In this document: in pieces, positions 17,515 to 27,226 of the stretch
Numbering within the stretch: the stretch's first letter is position 1
Layout of the letters: each line of letters starts with the position of its first letter
Assembly (NCBI GenBank): GCA_030431695.1
Contig: JAUIIU010000018.1
Coordinates: 1-43,360, forward strand
Direction: 5' to 3'
Source: Bacteroidia bacterium
GTDB taxonomy: Bacteria; Bacteroidota; Bacteroidia; Flavobacteriales; Flavobacteriaceae
DNA: 43,360 nucleotides
Position numbers and translations under genes: made by a program
Notes under the pieces: model-generated
Told to the model about the DNA's origin: nothing
Database searches by the model: none
The model's input: only the letters and a program-made list of their open reading frames with translations

Positions 17515-18246
17515 ATGAAACGAACCTTTTTTGCCCTCTTATTATTAACTTCATTTAACCTACTAGCCCAGGTAGGGATTGGGAATACCAGTCCCGAGGC
17601 GGCACTGGATATTCAATCTACTTCACAGGGTGTACTTATCCCAAGAGTTGCCCTGACCTCCGATACGGATATTACGACGGTGGTGAATCCAAATGGTGGT
17701 GCGTTGCAGGAAAGTACCCTGGTATACAATACCGGGGCGGCAGGCCTGTCCGCAGCCGGATTTTATTACTGGAATGGCAGTCAATGGACACAACTGGCAG
17801 ACAACTCCCCAAAAGTGTATGTCGGGAAGGCCATTATTTCAGGTACAGGAACACTGTCAATTAGTGGCCTTCCATTTCAGCCGTCCAGCGTATCCTTTAC
17901 TGCGTTTGCCAATGTAGAATCATACACTCTGAACAGTGACAACGGAGTTGGGAACAACAATACAGGAATCGCGAATGCTTACGGTTACATGAAGGGATTT
18001 GCAAGGGATGCCTCCGGAAGTGTGGATCAGCAGGTTATCTACGGAGGTGGTTCAGGAAATTCCATCAACGATATTTCGAGATACGCCTCGCCTTCTCATT
18101 GTGTTGGCTTGCGATATTCCAATCAGAATGGTGATTCTCTGGGTATTACCAGTGCTTCACTTGTTTCATTCAAATCGGATGGTTTTACTCTCAACGTGGA
18201 TTCCTATGCGGACAGCGTGGTGATCATCTACGAAGCGTACAAATAA
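17515..18246 (+). CDS. Secreted protein with flavobacterial 'VGIGNTSPEAALDI' head
   Basis: This 243-residue protein has a signal peptide (MKRTFFALLLLTSFNLLAQ) followed by VGIGNTSPEAALDI, QGVLIPRVAL and GFYYWNGSQWTQL. This conserved head recurs in many flavobacterial secreted proteins and resembles phage tail-fibre stalk sequences. The remaining ~140 residues are Gly/Ser/Asn-rich and beta-predicted, with no lipobox, no catalytic motif and no recognisable type IX sorting domain. It shares its head with the larger secreted protein at 27227-28864. It is a single-gene unit with its own perfect promoter and strong terminator. A surface or adhesin-like role is inference only. Confidence 0.8.
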   Translation: MKRTFFALLLLTSFNLLAQVGIGNTSPEAALDIQSTSQGVLIPRVALTSDTDITTVVNPNGGALQESTLVYNTGAAGLSAAGFYYWNGSQWTQLADNSPKVYVGKAIISGTGTLSISGLPFQPSSVSFTAFANVESYTLNSDNGVGNNNTGIANAYGYMKGFARDASGSVDQQVIYGGGSGNSINDISRYASPSHCVGLRYSNQNGDSLGITSASLVSFKSDGFTLNVDSYADSVVIIYEAYK

Positions 18247-18292
18247 GAATTTATTAGGTTTTTTTATAATTTAAGTAAATAGTTAGGTTAGG

Positions 18293-18319
18293 TGCCCCCG
18301 GAAACGGGGGTATTTTTTA
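18293..18319 (+). terminator. Intrinsic terminator with GAAA tetraloop
   Basis: A GC-rich stem CCCCCG/CGGGGG, extended by G-U and T-A pairs, is closed by a GAAA tetraloop and followed by a T-rich run. It ends the gene at 17515. Confidence 0.9.
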
Positions 18320-18506
18320 TTTGATACGGTGCTGCGTTTTAGGATAACATATAAGGAATTCCTCATCTCATTATATGGCATTCATTTGTGAAAAATAAGT
18401 GAAAAATAATTGTCTTTTCGAATAAAATTATATGCCTGCGAGACCATTCATAGTTTCATATACATTCATATCTTTATTTTCTGTAAAATTTATAGAATAG
18501 TTTAAT

Positions 18507-19004
18507 ATGCGTACGAATCATTTACTCCCTTGCCTTTCTCTTTTTACATTGATTTTATTCTTTAGTTGCTCAAAAGATGACGACCCTGAAGAGCAGCAAA
18601 TCATGGACAGACCAATAGTAGGGGAATGGGTACTTACAGACTTTTTTATTACTAATCCTGCGGATTTTAATTCGGACGGTGTATTTACTACTGATGTTTT
18701 ATCTGAACTGACTTGTTACTCCATTAATTTAAATGTTCGGAATAATGGTACATTTTCAGAAAATAGTACCAATATCACGGTTCAGTTTAATTCAAATGGA
18801 CAAATTATTATGGGCGATTGCACACAGACATTTAATTCTTCCGGGACATGGGAACTTAACGGTGATCAATTCGCTCAGTACTACTCATACTTAGATTCAA
18901 CAATTGTAAGAAGGGTTACTATCTCGGGAGATGTTCTCACCAGATACGGCAGGGATAGTCCGCCGATATTTGGGGATCTTCAGCATATTTTCACAAGAAA
19001 TTAG
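18507..19004 (+). CDS. Lipocalin-like lipoprotein
   Basis: This is a 165-residue protein. A lipoprotein signal ends in LFFSC, with the acylated cysteine at residue 21 followed by SKDDDPEEQ. Such acidic residues after the cysteine resemble the Bacteroidota surface-export signal. The rest fits small lipocalin-like beta-barrel lipoproteins: an IVGEWVLTDFF opening, later TFNSSGTWELNGDQF, and an RVTISGDVLTRYGR end. The gene is visibly more AT-rich than its neighbours. It ends 3 bp before the convergent polA stop codon, leaving no room for a terminator between them. Ligand unknown. Confidence 0.75.
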   Translation: MRTNHLLPCLSLFTLILFFSCSKDDDPEEQQIMDRPIVGEWVLTDFFITNPADFNSDGVFTTDVLSELTCYSINLNVRNNGTFSENSTNITVQFNSNGQIIMGDCTQTFNSSGTWELNGDQFAQYYSYLDSTIVRRVTISGDVLTRYGRDSPPIFGDLQHIFTRN

Positions 19005-19007
19005 AGA

Positions 19008-21851
19008 TTAATGCGCTTCCAGCCAGTTAGCTCCTAGTCCGATATCCACTACTAGTGGGACTGCAAGTTTATAAGCGCCCTCCATCTCGGTTCGGATCAT
19101 CTCTTTCAGCTTATCCAGTTCAAGTTTGTACGCGTCGAAAACCAATTCATCATGCACCTGTAGTAGCATTTTACTTCGGAAATCACCTTCGGAGAGCCTC
19201 CTGTGAATATTGATCATCGCTATTTTGATGATATCGGCCGCACTTCCCTGTATGGGAGCATTTACCGCGTTCCTTTCTGCAGCACCCCTAACCACGGCAT
19301 TGCTTCCGTTGATACCATTGAGGTAACGCCTTCGTCCCAACACCGTCTGAACGTAACCGTTCTCTCGAGCGAAATGGATCTGGTCGTCTATGTAGTTCCT
19401 CAGTTTCGGATAGGTTCTGTAGTAGGTGTCTATGAGTTCCTTGGCTTCGGTTCGTGAAAGATCGGTTTGGTTGCTGAGGCCGAATGCAGACACACCGTAA
19501 ATGATCCCAAAGTTCACCGTTTTGGCATTTCCCCTCTGCTCCCGTGTTACTTCACCTAAGGGAACTCCGAATACCTTGGCGGCGGTCGACGCGTGAATAT
19601 CCTCGCCATTCCGGAAGGCCTGGATCATATTTTCCTCCTCGCTCAGTGCGGCAATGATACGAAGCTCGATCTGGGAATAGTCGGCAGCAAGCAGGGTGTG
19701 ATCCTCATCTTTCGGTATAAAAGCCTTTCTTACCTGCCGACCGCGTTCGGTACGGATAGGAATATTCTGTAGGTTCGGGTTGTTACTGCTCAGTCTGCCC
19801 GTGGCAGCCACCGTTTGCATATAATCGGTATGAACACGCCCGGTCGATGGTTCAACCTGGCCGGGTAAAGCGTCAACATAGGTGCTTTTCAACTTAGCAA
19901 GACCTCGATATTCCAGAACATCCCTGATGATCTTGTGGTCCCTTGCGAGGGTAGAAAGCACATCTTCGGCTGTGGAGTACTGACCGGTCTTGGTTTTTTT
20001 AGGCTTATCGACCAGTTTCATTTTTTCAAAAAGGATCTCCCCAAGCTGACGCGGAGAACCAATATTAAACTCTTCTCCAGCTTCTTTGTAGATCTCTCCT
20101 TCCAGTCGGTTGATATCCTTGTCGAGTTCAACCGAAAGTCCTTTGAGGAAATCCTCATCAAGATTGATCCCTTCCAGTTCCATGTCGGCGAGGACCCGTA
20201 GCAACGGGATCTCGATCTCGTCGAATAATTTCTGTGTATTGGCCTCACCCAGTTCCTGTTCAAAATGTTCCTTAAGCTGAAGCGTGATATCGGCATCTTC
20301 CACAGCGTATTCCGTTTGACGGTCCAGCGGAACTTCTCTCATAGACAGCTGGTTCTTACCTTTTTTGCCTATCAGTTCGGTGATGGACACCGGGGTGTAG
20401 TTGAGATAGGTTTCTGAAAGAACGTCCATATTATGGCGCATATCCGGGTTGATCAGGTAATGGGCCAGCATGGTGTCGAACAGCTTACCTCGAACCTTGA
20501 CACCATATTTGGCAAGTACCTTGATATCGTATTTTAAATTCTGACCGATCTTCTGAATATTTTCATTCTCGAAGAATGGATTTAGTGATTCTAGCAGTTT
20601 TTTCGACTCATCAAAATCTTCCGGGAATGGAAGATAGAATCCTTTTCCGGGTTCCCAACTGAAAGCGATGCCTACAAGTTCGGCGGTTATAGGGTTGAGA
20701 CCAGTTGTTTCAGTGTCGAAACAAACGCTGGTCTGACTGTTCAAATTCCGAAGGAATAATTCCGTACCCATACCCGGCTGTACGGCCTGGTAGAAATGTG
20801 GAACGTCGTTAATCGTATTCCTGCTCGAATACGCCTTAGATGCCTCCGACGGTTCACCGTCGCCCCCAAAGAGGGAAAATTGTCCGCTGCCTGCCGTAGA
20901 AGGACTTGCTTTCTTTTCAGTGGATTTTGTTTCTGAAGTTTGTTTTGGAGCAGCAGCTGTGGCCGTTTCCGAAGAAAACGTCTTTATGAAATTATCTGTC
21001 AGTCTCCGAAATTCAAGTTCTTCGAAGATCTTTGTTACTCCCTGTATATCGGGCTCACACATTTCGAAGTCTTTTTCGTCGAACTCAACAGGAACATCAA
21101 GCATGATGGTAGCGAGCTGCTTGGACAATAGTCCCAGCTCCTTGGCCCCTTCCACCTTCTCTTTCATCTTTCCTTTTAGCTGATCCGTATTTTCCAAAAG
21201 GCCTTCCATGGAACCGAATTGCGCTATGAACTTTTTTGCGGTCTTTTCACCTACACCCGGTAGCCCCGGGATATTATCGGCACTGTCGCCCATCATCCCC
21301 AGGAAATCGATCACCTGGGTGGGTTCTTCCACTTCGAACTTCTCCTGAACCTCAGGAATTCCCCAGGTCTCATAGCCTCCGCCAAACACAGGCCGATACA
21401 TGAAAATATTGTCGGAAACCAATTGCGCAAAATCCTTATCCGGTGTCACCATGAATGTCTGGTAGCCCTCTTTTTCGGCTTTTTTCGCCAGGGTTCCTAT
21501 AATATCGTCTGCTTCATAGCCTTCCTTCACCATAATTGGGATCTTCATGGCCTTAAGTATATCCTCGATTATAGGAACTGCCACACGAATCGCGTCCGGG
21601 GTTTCGTCGCGGTTAGCCTTGTAATCGGTGAAGAGCTCATTCCTGGCATCACTACCCCCTTTGTCGAAGCACACGGCCAGGTGGTCGGGGCGTTCCCTTT
21701 TGATCACGTCAAGCAGGGAGTTCGTAAACCCGAGAATAGCCGAGGTGTCCAGGCCTTTGGAGTTAATTCTTGGATTCTTGATAAAGGCGTAGTACCCTCG
21801 AAAGATCAATGCGTAGGCATCAACGAGGAAAAGGCGTTTTTGGTCGGACAT
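19008..21851 (-). CDS. polA: DNA polymerase I
   Basis: This 947-residue enzyme has three domains. The amino-terminal 5'-3' flap nuclease (~1-290) contains CFDKGGSDARNELF, EADDIIGTLAKKAE and MMGDSADNIPGLPGVGEKTA. The 3'-5' proofreading domain (~350-540) carries the catalytic DTE near residue 379 (CFDTETTGLNP), so proofreading should be active. The polymerase domain has motif A DYSQIELR (~724), motif B KTVNFGIIYG (~777) and motif C VHDE (899-902). It repairs DNA and matures Okazaki fragments. Between the first two domains there is a Ser/Thr/Pro/Lys-rich linker (~295-335). The gene is convergent with the lipoprotein gene at 18507. Confidence 0.98.
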   Translation of the reverse strand: MSDQKRLFLVDAYALIFRGYYAFIKNPRINSKGLDTSAILGFTNSLLDVIKRERPDHLAVCFDKGGSDARNELFTDYKANRDETPDAIRVAVPIIEDILKAMKIPIMVKEGYEADDIIGTLAKKAEKEGYQTFMVTPDKDFAQLVSDNIFMYRPVFGGGYETWGIPEVQEKFEVEEPTQVIDFLGMMGDSADNIPGLPGVGEKTAKKFIAQFGSMEGLLENTDQLKGKMKEKVEGAKELGLLSKQLATIMLDVPVEFDEKDFEMCEPDIQGVTKIFEELEFRRLTDNFIKTFSSETATAAAPKQTSETKSTEKKASPSTAGSGQFSLFGGDGEPSEASKAYSSRNTINDVPHFYQAVQPGMGTELFLRNLNSQTSVCFDTETTGLNPITAELVGIAFSWEPGKGFYLPFPEDFDESKKLLESLNPFFENENIQKIGQNLKYDIKVLAKYGVKVRGKLFDTMLAHYLINPDMRHNMDVLSETYLNYTPVSITELIGKKGKNQLSMREVPLDRQTEYAVEDADITLQLKEHFEQELGEANTQKLFDEIEIPLLRVLADMELEGINLDEDFLKGLSVELDKDINRLEGEIYKEAGEEFNIGSPRQLGEILFEKMKLVDKPKKTKTGQYSTAEDVLSTLARDHKIIRDVLEYRGLAKLKSTYVDALPGQVEPSTGRVHTDYMQTVAATGRLSSNNPNLQNIPIRTERGRQVRKAFIPKDEDHTLLAADYSQIELRIIAALSEEENMIQAFRNGEDIHASTAAKVFGVPLGEVTREQRGNAKTVNFGIIYGVSAFGLSNQTDLSRTEAKELIDTYYRTYPKLRNYIDDQIHFARENGYVQTVLGRRRYLNGINGSNAVVRGAAERNAVNAPIQGSAADIIKIAMINIHRRLSEGDFRSKMLLQVHDELVFDAYKLELDKLKEMIRTEMEGAYKLAVPLVVDIGLGANWLEAH

Positions 21852-21947
21852 AATTCGAAAATGTTATTCTCTCAAAAGTATGAAGAACCCTTAAGAAAAA
21901 ACAATTTTAGATCAAAAAGATACCGGTCCGAATGTCCTTATCAACTC

Positions 21948-22529
21948 CTATTCCGGGGGAGCAGGTGGCCTGTAAGAAGGTGGTACATTTTCGATGGGCT
22001 TGATGCTTTTCAGATAAGTGAACATTGCTTCCGCATCCTCATCGTGTAAATTACTGAAAACCGGCATAGGAGGCATCATGGGCCGGTTATTGTCCATCCC
22101 TTTAAATTTACCTTTGGTTATTGCTTTCTTGAACTGCTCGAGGGTCCAGTTCCCGATACCTGTGTCGTCCGGGGTTAAATTACCCGCAAAGCTTGTCCCC
22201 CATGGTCCTACGGCGGCTGTTAGATCAGGGTAAAAAAGTACCCATGGCGAGCCTGCCATCTCTTCGCTTACCGGGGGCAGGGAATCGGTGCCTGGGAATC
22301 CCATCAACCATTTGTCCATATCGGGTACCGGGCCTTTTTCGGTCATTTTTTTTGGGGTATGGCAATGGGCGCATCCCATAGTACTCACCAGGTACTCACC
22401 CTTCGCGATAAGGTCTTCTTCGGAAACAGTTGCTTCTTCGGATTCGGTGTAATCTTCTTTTTTTTCTTCACAGCCTGTGATCAGAAAGACAGCCATGAAA
22501 AGGCTCAATAGATAGTAACTTAATTTCAT
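21948..22529 (-). CDS. Lipoprotein cytochrome c, single haem
   Basis: This 193-residue protein has a lipoprotein signal (FLITGC, Cys20), an acidic linker and one class I cytochrome c domain. The haem-binding CAHCH is at residues 53-57. A likely axial methionine lies in NNRPMMPPMPVF (~148-158), and a final helix EDAEAMFTYLKSIKP completes the fold. The TPKKMTEKGPVPDM and GNLTPDDTGIGNWTLEQFKKA stretches match the cytochrome c family seen in electron-transfer subunits and some dehydrogenase partners. It is anchored in the periplasm or outer membrane and probably shuttles electrons. No redox partner gene is adjacent. Confidence 0.88.
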   Translation of the reverse strand: MKLSYYLLSLFMAVFLITGCEEKKEDYTESEEATVSEEDLIAKGEYLVSTMGCAHCHTPKKMTEKGPVPDMDKWLMGFPGTDSLPPVSEEMAGSPWVLFYPDLTAAVGPWGTSFAGNLTPDDTGIGNWTLEQFKKAITKGKFKGMDNNRPMMPPMPVFSNLHDEDAEAMFTYLKSIKPIENVPPSYRPPAPPE

Positions 22530-22692
22530 AATGTTGGTTTTTATGGCATAAGTGGTTGATTATGAAACTTGAGGCTGGTAAAAGATACGTAAAAGAGAAA
22601 AAAGTACTATCCATGTTTTCATAGATTTTTCAGATTTGAATAGCATGGTCAAATTGGTGTTTATTCGTATTTTTCGGAATTCAATATAAACA

Positions 22693-23622
22693 ATGAAGAA
22701 CTATTCCATAGCCATCCATGGCGGTGCCGGAACGCTGATCAAAGGTAAAATGACCAAAGCGCTCGAAACCAGGTATAAAGAAGCACTCGATAGTGCACTC
22801 GAAACAGCTTATGCTATCCTGGAAAACGGAGGGTCGGCTATGGACGCCGTGGAGTCTGCGGTCTGTTCGCTTGAAGATTCTCCTTTATTCAATGCGGGCA
22901 GGGGCAGTGTTTTTACTGCCGAAGGCACCCACGAGATGGACGCGGCCATAATGGACGGGAGTAACCTGAAAGCCGGAGCGGTGAGCCTGGTGACCGGGAT
23001 ACGGAACCCGATTTCGCTGGCTAGGGATGTGATGGAAAAGAGCCAGCACGTTTTTCTGGCTGGTGAGGGAGCGATGAAATTTGCCGAAAAACTCGAGTAT
23101 AATTTCGAACCACCCGAATTCTTCTACGATGAATTTCGGTATCAGCAATGGCAGGAGATAAAGGACAGTGATAAATTCCAATTGGATCACAGTGTGAAGA
23201 AGGATAGTAAATTCGGGACAGTTGGTGCCGTGGCCTGCGATAGTTCGGGAAATCTTGCGGCGGCTACATCAACAGGAGGAATGACCAACAAGAAATGGGG
23301 TCGGGTAGGAGACAGTCCTATGATCGGTGCCGGGAATTATGCCAACAATAAAACCTGTGCAGTGAGTTGTACCGGTAGTGGTGAATTCTTTATTCGAGGT
23401 GTTGTGGCCTATGACGTTTCCTGCCTTATGGAATACAAGGGCTGGTCCCTGGAGAGGGCGGCTTCAGAAGTAATTCAAAGCAGATTGATAAAGATCAATG
23501 GGGATGGTGGCCTGATCGCAGTAGATGCACAAGGTAATATTGCAATGACATTCAATACCGAAGGGATGTACCGTGGCATGAAAAATTCAGCAGGAAAAAA
23601 GGAGGTTGCGATCTACACTTAA
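22693..23622 (+). CDS. iaaA: Isoaspartyl peptidase / L-asparaginase (Ntn hydrolase)
   Basis: This 309-residue plant-type asparaginase is made as one chain and cleaves itself before a threonine nucleophile. That residue is T176 in KFGTVGAVACD. IAIHGGAGTL at the start, NAGRGSVFTAEG (~67) and GRVGDSPMIGAGNYANN (~204-219) are family hallmarks. No signal peptide is present, so it is cytoplasmic. Such enzymes split beta-aspartyl dipeptides and asparagine. Here it lies beside cyanophycinase and cyanophycin synthetase, so the natural substrate is probably beta-Asp-Arg released from cyanophycin. Its 3' end overlaps the convergent cyanophycinase gene by 4 bp. Confidence 0.92.
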   Translation: MKNYSIAIHGGAGTLIKGKMTKALETRYKEALDSALETAYAILENGGSAMDAVESAVCSLEDSPLFNAGRGSVFTAEGTHEMDAAIMDGSNLKAGAVSLVTGIRNPISLARDVMEKSQHVFLAGEGAMKFAEKLEYNFEPPEFFYDEFRYQQWQEIKDSDKFQLDHSVKKDSKFGTVGAVACDSSGNLAAATSTGGMTNKKWGRVGDSPMIGAGNYANNKTCAVSCTGSGEFFIRGVVAYDVSCLMEYKGWSLERAASEVIQSRLIKINGDGGLIAVDAQGNIAMTFNTEGMYRGMKNSAGKKEVAIYT

Positions 23623-24476
23623 ACGAATGGAGCTTCCACCGGAAGTACCTTAACTTTCTTCTCTTTCAGGTTGAAGCGGTCACCGTTGGCCAGTACATGG
23701 GTCTTCAAATTGACCAGTGACATGGGGGTTCCTTCTTCCAGGATCTCTTCGTTGTTATGTTTAAGTTTTCTCGGATCAAATATGATAACCATTCCGGAGC
23801 CGATAACTTCGAATGTTTTACATTCTTTAATAACCAGGCCTGTATCCTCGGCAAGCCCAACACCGATCAGCTTTGGAAACTTGGCAACAGCTTCAGCCAG
23901 GCGGCCAAAACGCCCACGACGAATAAAGTGCGAATCGATAATGAGGTTAGGAACAAAACCCATTCCATCGCTCATCAGTACGGCTCCTTTGAAAAACGCC
24001 TCCGTACTGCTTCCCCCTGCGATCATTTCTTCCGCCATACACATTGCTCCCGCACTGGTTCCGGCTATCACAAATTGTTCCTGTCGGAATTTCTTACGCA
24101 ACAGCTTGTGCATCTTTGTCTGCCCGATCAGTTCGGTTATCTTGGACTGGTTTCCTCCGGAGAACATAACGCAGTTTGCCTTTTGAATTACTTTCAGGTT
24201 TTCATCCAGATCAGACTGTTTCTTTTCCCTGATATCAAGGACCCGGGTATTGGAGCAACCTAGTTTTGAGAAGGCGTTCAGGTAGTTTTCACCTACTTCC
24301 TGCGGATAGCTGGACGCAGTTGGAATGATCACGATGGAAGCATCGGTACCGCCACTTTCCCTGACAACCCTTGCGAGAATTCCATCTTCGATGTATTCGA
24401 GTTTATAGTGATCGGCGGTTTCTATACCTTTGTCCTCATTTCCGCCTATGGGGATAAGCGTTCCTTTGGCTTTCAT
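23619..24476 (-). CDS. cphB: Cyanophycinase
   Basis: This 285-residue S51-family serine exopeptidase hydrolyses cyanophycin to beta-Asp-Arg dipeptides. It opens with KGTLIPIGGNEDK. FSGGNQSKI lies at ~105-113. The nucleophile elbow is AGTSAGAMCMAEEM with Ser141, and GLAEDTGLVI follows around residue 221. There is no signal peptide, so it acts on intracellular granules rather than scavenged polymer. It is divergent from cphA across a 94-bp gap and convergent with the isoaspartyl peptidase gene. A TATTTTTG -7 element lies just upstream on the minus strand, without a well-spaced TTG. Confidence 0.93.
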   Translation of the reverse strand: MKAKGTLIPIGGNEDKGIETADHYKLEYIEDGILARVVRESGGTDASIVIIPTASSYPQEVGENYLNAFSKLGCSNTRVLDIREKKQSDLDENLKVIQKANCVMFSGGNQSKITELIGQTKMHKLLRKKFRQEQFVIAGTSAGAMCMAEEMIAGGSSTEAFFKGAVLMSDGMGFVPNLIIDSHFIRRGRFGRLAEAVAKFPKLIGVGLAEDTGLVIKECKTFEVIGSGMVIIFDPRKLKHNNEEILEEGTPMSLVNLKTHVLANGDRFNLKEKKVKVLPVEAPFV

Positions 24477-24570
24477 ACAACAATTTTAATACCGCAAAAA
24501 TACGGGTTTTGTACCAATAAAAATTATATATTTATTGTCTTTCGATATAAATAATTAACAGCCTTCCGAA

Positions 24571-27207
24571 ATGAAAATACGAGAAATCAACGCAATGAGA
24601 GGACCAAATTATTGGTCAGTTCGACGACATAATTTAATAGTCATGGTCCTTGACCTTGAGGAGATGGAAGAGAAGCCATCGAACAAGATCGAGGGGTTTC
24701 GAGAGCGCCTCGAAACTATGTTTCCAACCATGTATGAGCATAGGTGCTCCGTTGGAACTCCCGGAGGGTTTTTTCAACGCGTAGACGAAGGAACCTGGAT
24801 GGGGCATATTATCGAACACATCGCTCTTGAGATTCAGACCCTGGCAGGCATGGATACCGGATTCGGCAGGACAAGAGGTTATGGTGAGAAAGGAGTCTAT
24901 AATGTGGTGTTTTCTTATATCGAGGAGAACGTAGGGAGATATGCCGCGAAAGCATCGGTTAAAATTTGTGAAGCACTGATAGCGGGAGAAGACTACGATC
25001 TTGAGCCGGATATTCAGGAGATGAGAGAATTGCGCGAGGCGTCCCGTCTTGGACCGAGTACCGGATCAATAGTTGAAGAAGCAGCGAGCAGGAATATTCC
25101 CTGGATTCGTCTTAATAAATATTCCCTATGCCAATTAGGTTACGGTGCCAACCAGAAACGAATTCAGGCCACGGTTACTTCGGAAACAAGCAGTATCGGA
25201 GTTGAACTGGCATGTGATAAGGAAGACACTAAGTTCCTGCTGGAGCAGGCCGAAGTGGAAGTGCCAAAAGGCGATATCATCAGCAGGGAACGAAGCCTGA
25301 AAGAGGCTTGTGACTATGTTGGATTTCCTTTGGTGATCAAGCCAATAGACGGGAATCACGGAAGAGGGATCACAGTGGATATTCAGAATTACGATGAAGC
25401 CCTGGTCGCATTCCACGCAGCTAAGGAAGTTTCACGAAGAGTGATAGTTGAAAAATATATCACGGGAGAAGATTATCGATTACTCGTGATCAATCACGTA
25501 TTGGTTGCAGCCGCGAAACGTACACCAGCCCACGTGGTTGGTGACGGAAAATCGACAGTTCGGGAACTCGTGGATAAAGTAAATAAAGATCCGCGAAGAG
25601 GTTACGGGCATGAGAATGTACTCACTATGATCACCATCAACGACCTTACAAAAACGATCTTGAAGGACCAAGGCCTTACGGAGGACTCGGTAATTCCGGA
25701 GGGAGAACGCCTCATCCTGAAAGATACCGCCAACCTGAGTACCGGGGGAACTGCCGAAGATGTGACTGATATTGTACACCCTGCGAACGTAGCTATGGCA
25801 GAGCGTATTTCGAAGATCATAGACCTGGATATTTGCGGCATCGATATTATGACCAGCGACATCAGTAAACCACTTTCCGAAACGGGAGGTGCTGTACTTG
25901 AGGTCAATGCCGGTCCCGGCTTCCGAATGCACCTTGCACCCACCACAGGCCTGCCTAGAAATGTCGCGGCTCCAGTTGTTGACAAGTTATTCCCAACCAA
26001 AGGGGATACGGGGCGCATACCGATCGTAGCGATTACAGGTACCAACGGAAAAACAACCACCAGCCGATTGATAGCCCACATGGCTAAAATGAGTGGTTAT
26101 CGGGTGGGCTATACAACCAGCGACGGGGTATACATACAGAACAGGTTATTGATGTCCGGCGATTGTACCGGGCCTGCCAGTACTGAATTCGTGCTGAAGG
26201 ATCCAACAGTGAACTTTGCCGTTCTGGAATGCGCTCGAGGAGGACTGTTAAGGGCTGGTCTGGGGTTCGATCATTGCGATGTGGCGGTGGTGACTAATGT
26301 GGCGGCAGATCACCTGGGGTTAAAAGGTATTCATACGGTTGAGCAACTGGCGAAGGTGAAAGGAGTTTTACCCGAAACGGTTTGGCCGGACGGCTATGCC
26401 ATCCTCAATGCCGATGACGACCTGGTTTACGGGATGCGAAGGAGCATAGAATGCAACCTTGCACTCTTCTCCCTGGACGAGAACAATCCACGTATACAGG
26501 CACTGCAGCGCAAAGGTGGAATAACGGCAATCTATGAGAATGGCTACATTACCCTCTGCCGAGGTAAATGGAAGATGAGGATCATGAAGGCCGAGAATGT
26601 ACCGCTTACCTTTGGCGGGAAGGCTTACTTTATGATCCAGAATGTTCTAGCGGCCGTTATTGCTGCCAATGTGAGAGGTATTACGATCGAGGATATGAAA
26701 GCGGCCCTGGAATCCTTTGTGCCGTCGCCATCGCAGACACCCGGTCGATTGAATCTTTTTGAATTCCAGAATTTCAAGATCCTACTGGACTATGCGCATA
26801 ACCCGGCAGGTATGAAAGCTTTAAAGCAGGTAACCGATAGCATGGATGCCGTTAAGAAAGTCGGTATTATTGCCGGTGTGGGTGACCGACGCGATGAAGA
26901 TACGAACGAAATTGGTAGCATTGCCGCCGAGATGTTCGACGAGATCATTATCCGACAAGACAAACGATTGCGCGGACGAACCGAAGAAGAGCTGATCAAC
27001 TTGTTGCACGAAGGTATCAAAATGAAAGACCCGGAAAAGAAGACCACCATTATTCCTTCGGAAAAAGAGGCGATCACCTACGCGGTGAATAACGCTGAAA
27101 AGGATTCACTCATTATATGCTGCAGTGATGTGGTTCCGGATGCGCTGGAACTCGTCAAGCGATTCAAACAACAGGAGGCTACTGGTGAAAAAGTGTTTTC
27201 ACAGTAG
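24571..27207 (+). CDS. cphA: Cyanophycin synthetase
   Basis: This 878-residue enzyme builds the Asp-Arg polymer cyanophycin using ATP. Three parts are visible. An amino-terminal domain (~1-160) includes HRCSVGTPGGFFQRVDEGTW. An ATP-grasp domain (~205-470) includes VIKPIDGNHGRGITVD and ends near VLEVNAGPGFRMHLAPT; it adds Asp. A Mur-ligase-like domain (~480-878) with the P-loop GTNGKTTT at residues 490-497 adds Arg. Length and order match CphA1. All key motifs look intact, so the enzyme should be active. The gene is preceded by an AT-rich divergent region shared with cphB and converges with the secreted-protein gene at 27227. Confidence 0.95.
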   Translation: MKIREINAMRGPNYWSVRRHNLIVMVLDLEEMEEKPSNKIEGFRERLETMFPTMYEHRCSVGTPGGFFQRVDEGTWMGHIIEHIALEIQTLAGMDTGFGRTRGYGEKGVYNVVFSYIEENVGRYAAKASVKICEALIAGEDYDLEPDIQEMRELREASRLGPSTGSIVEEAASRNIPWIRLNKYSLCQLGYGANQKRIQATVTSETSSIGVELACDKEDTKFLLEQAEVEVPKGDIISRERSLKEACDYVGFPLVIKPIDGNHGRGITVDIQNYDEALVAFHAAKEVSRRVIVEKYITGEDYRLLVINHVLVAAAKRTPAHVVGDGKSTVRELVDKVNKDPRRGYGHENVLTMITINDLTKTILKDQGLTEDSVIPEGERLILKDTANLSTGGTAEDVTDIVHPANVAMAERISKIIDLDICGIDIMTSDISKPLSETGGAVLEVNAGPGFRMHLAPTTGLPRNVAAPVVDKLFPTKGDTGRIPIVAITGTNGKTTTSRLIAHMAKMSGYRVGYTTSDGVYIQNRLLMSGDCTGPASTEFVLKDPTVNFAVLECARGGLLRAGLGFDHCDVAVVTNVAADHLGLKGIHTVEQLAKVKGVLPETVWPDGYAILNADDDLVYGMRRSIECNLALFSLDENNPRIQALQRKGGITAIYENGYITLCRGKWKMRIMKAENVPLTFGGKAYFMIQNVLAAVIAANVRGITIEDMKAALESFVPSPSQTPGRLNLFEFQNFKILLDYAHNPAGMKALKQVTDSMDAVKKVGIIAGVGDRRDEDTNEIGSIAAEMFDEIIIRQDKRLRGRTEEELINLLHEGIKMKDPEKKTTIIPSEKEAITYAVNNAEKDSLIICCSDVVPDALELVKRFKQQEATGEKVFSQ

Positions 27208-27226
27208 TAGTGTAGATGTCGGATTG

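Noticed and set aside
18507-19004. Horizontal acquisition of the lipoprotein gene because of its lower GC
   Set aside because: Secreted lipoprotein genes are often AT-rich and there is no mobile-element trace; base composition alone over 500 bp is weak.
24477-24570. Divergent promoters for cphB and cphA
   Set aside because: TATTTTTG (minus) and TATATTTA (plus) are visible, but the TTG partners are 12 and 15 bp away, outside the usual spacing, so I did not list them as promoters.
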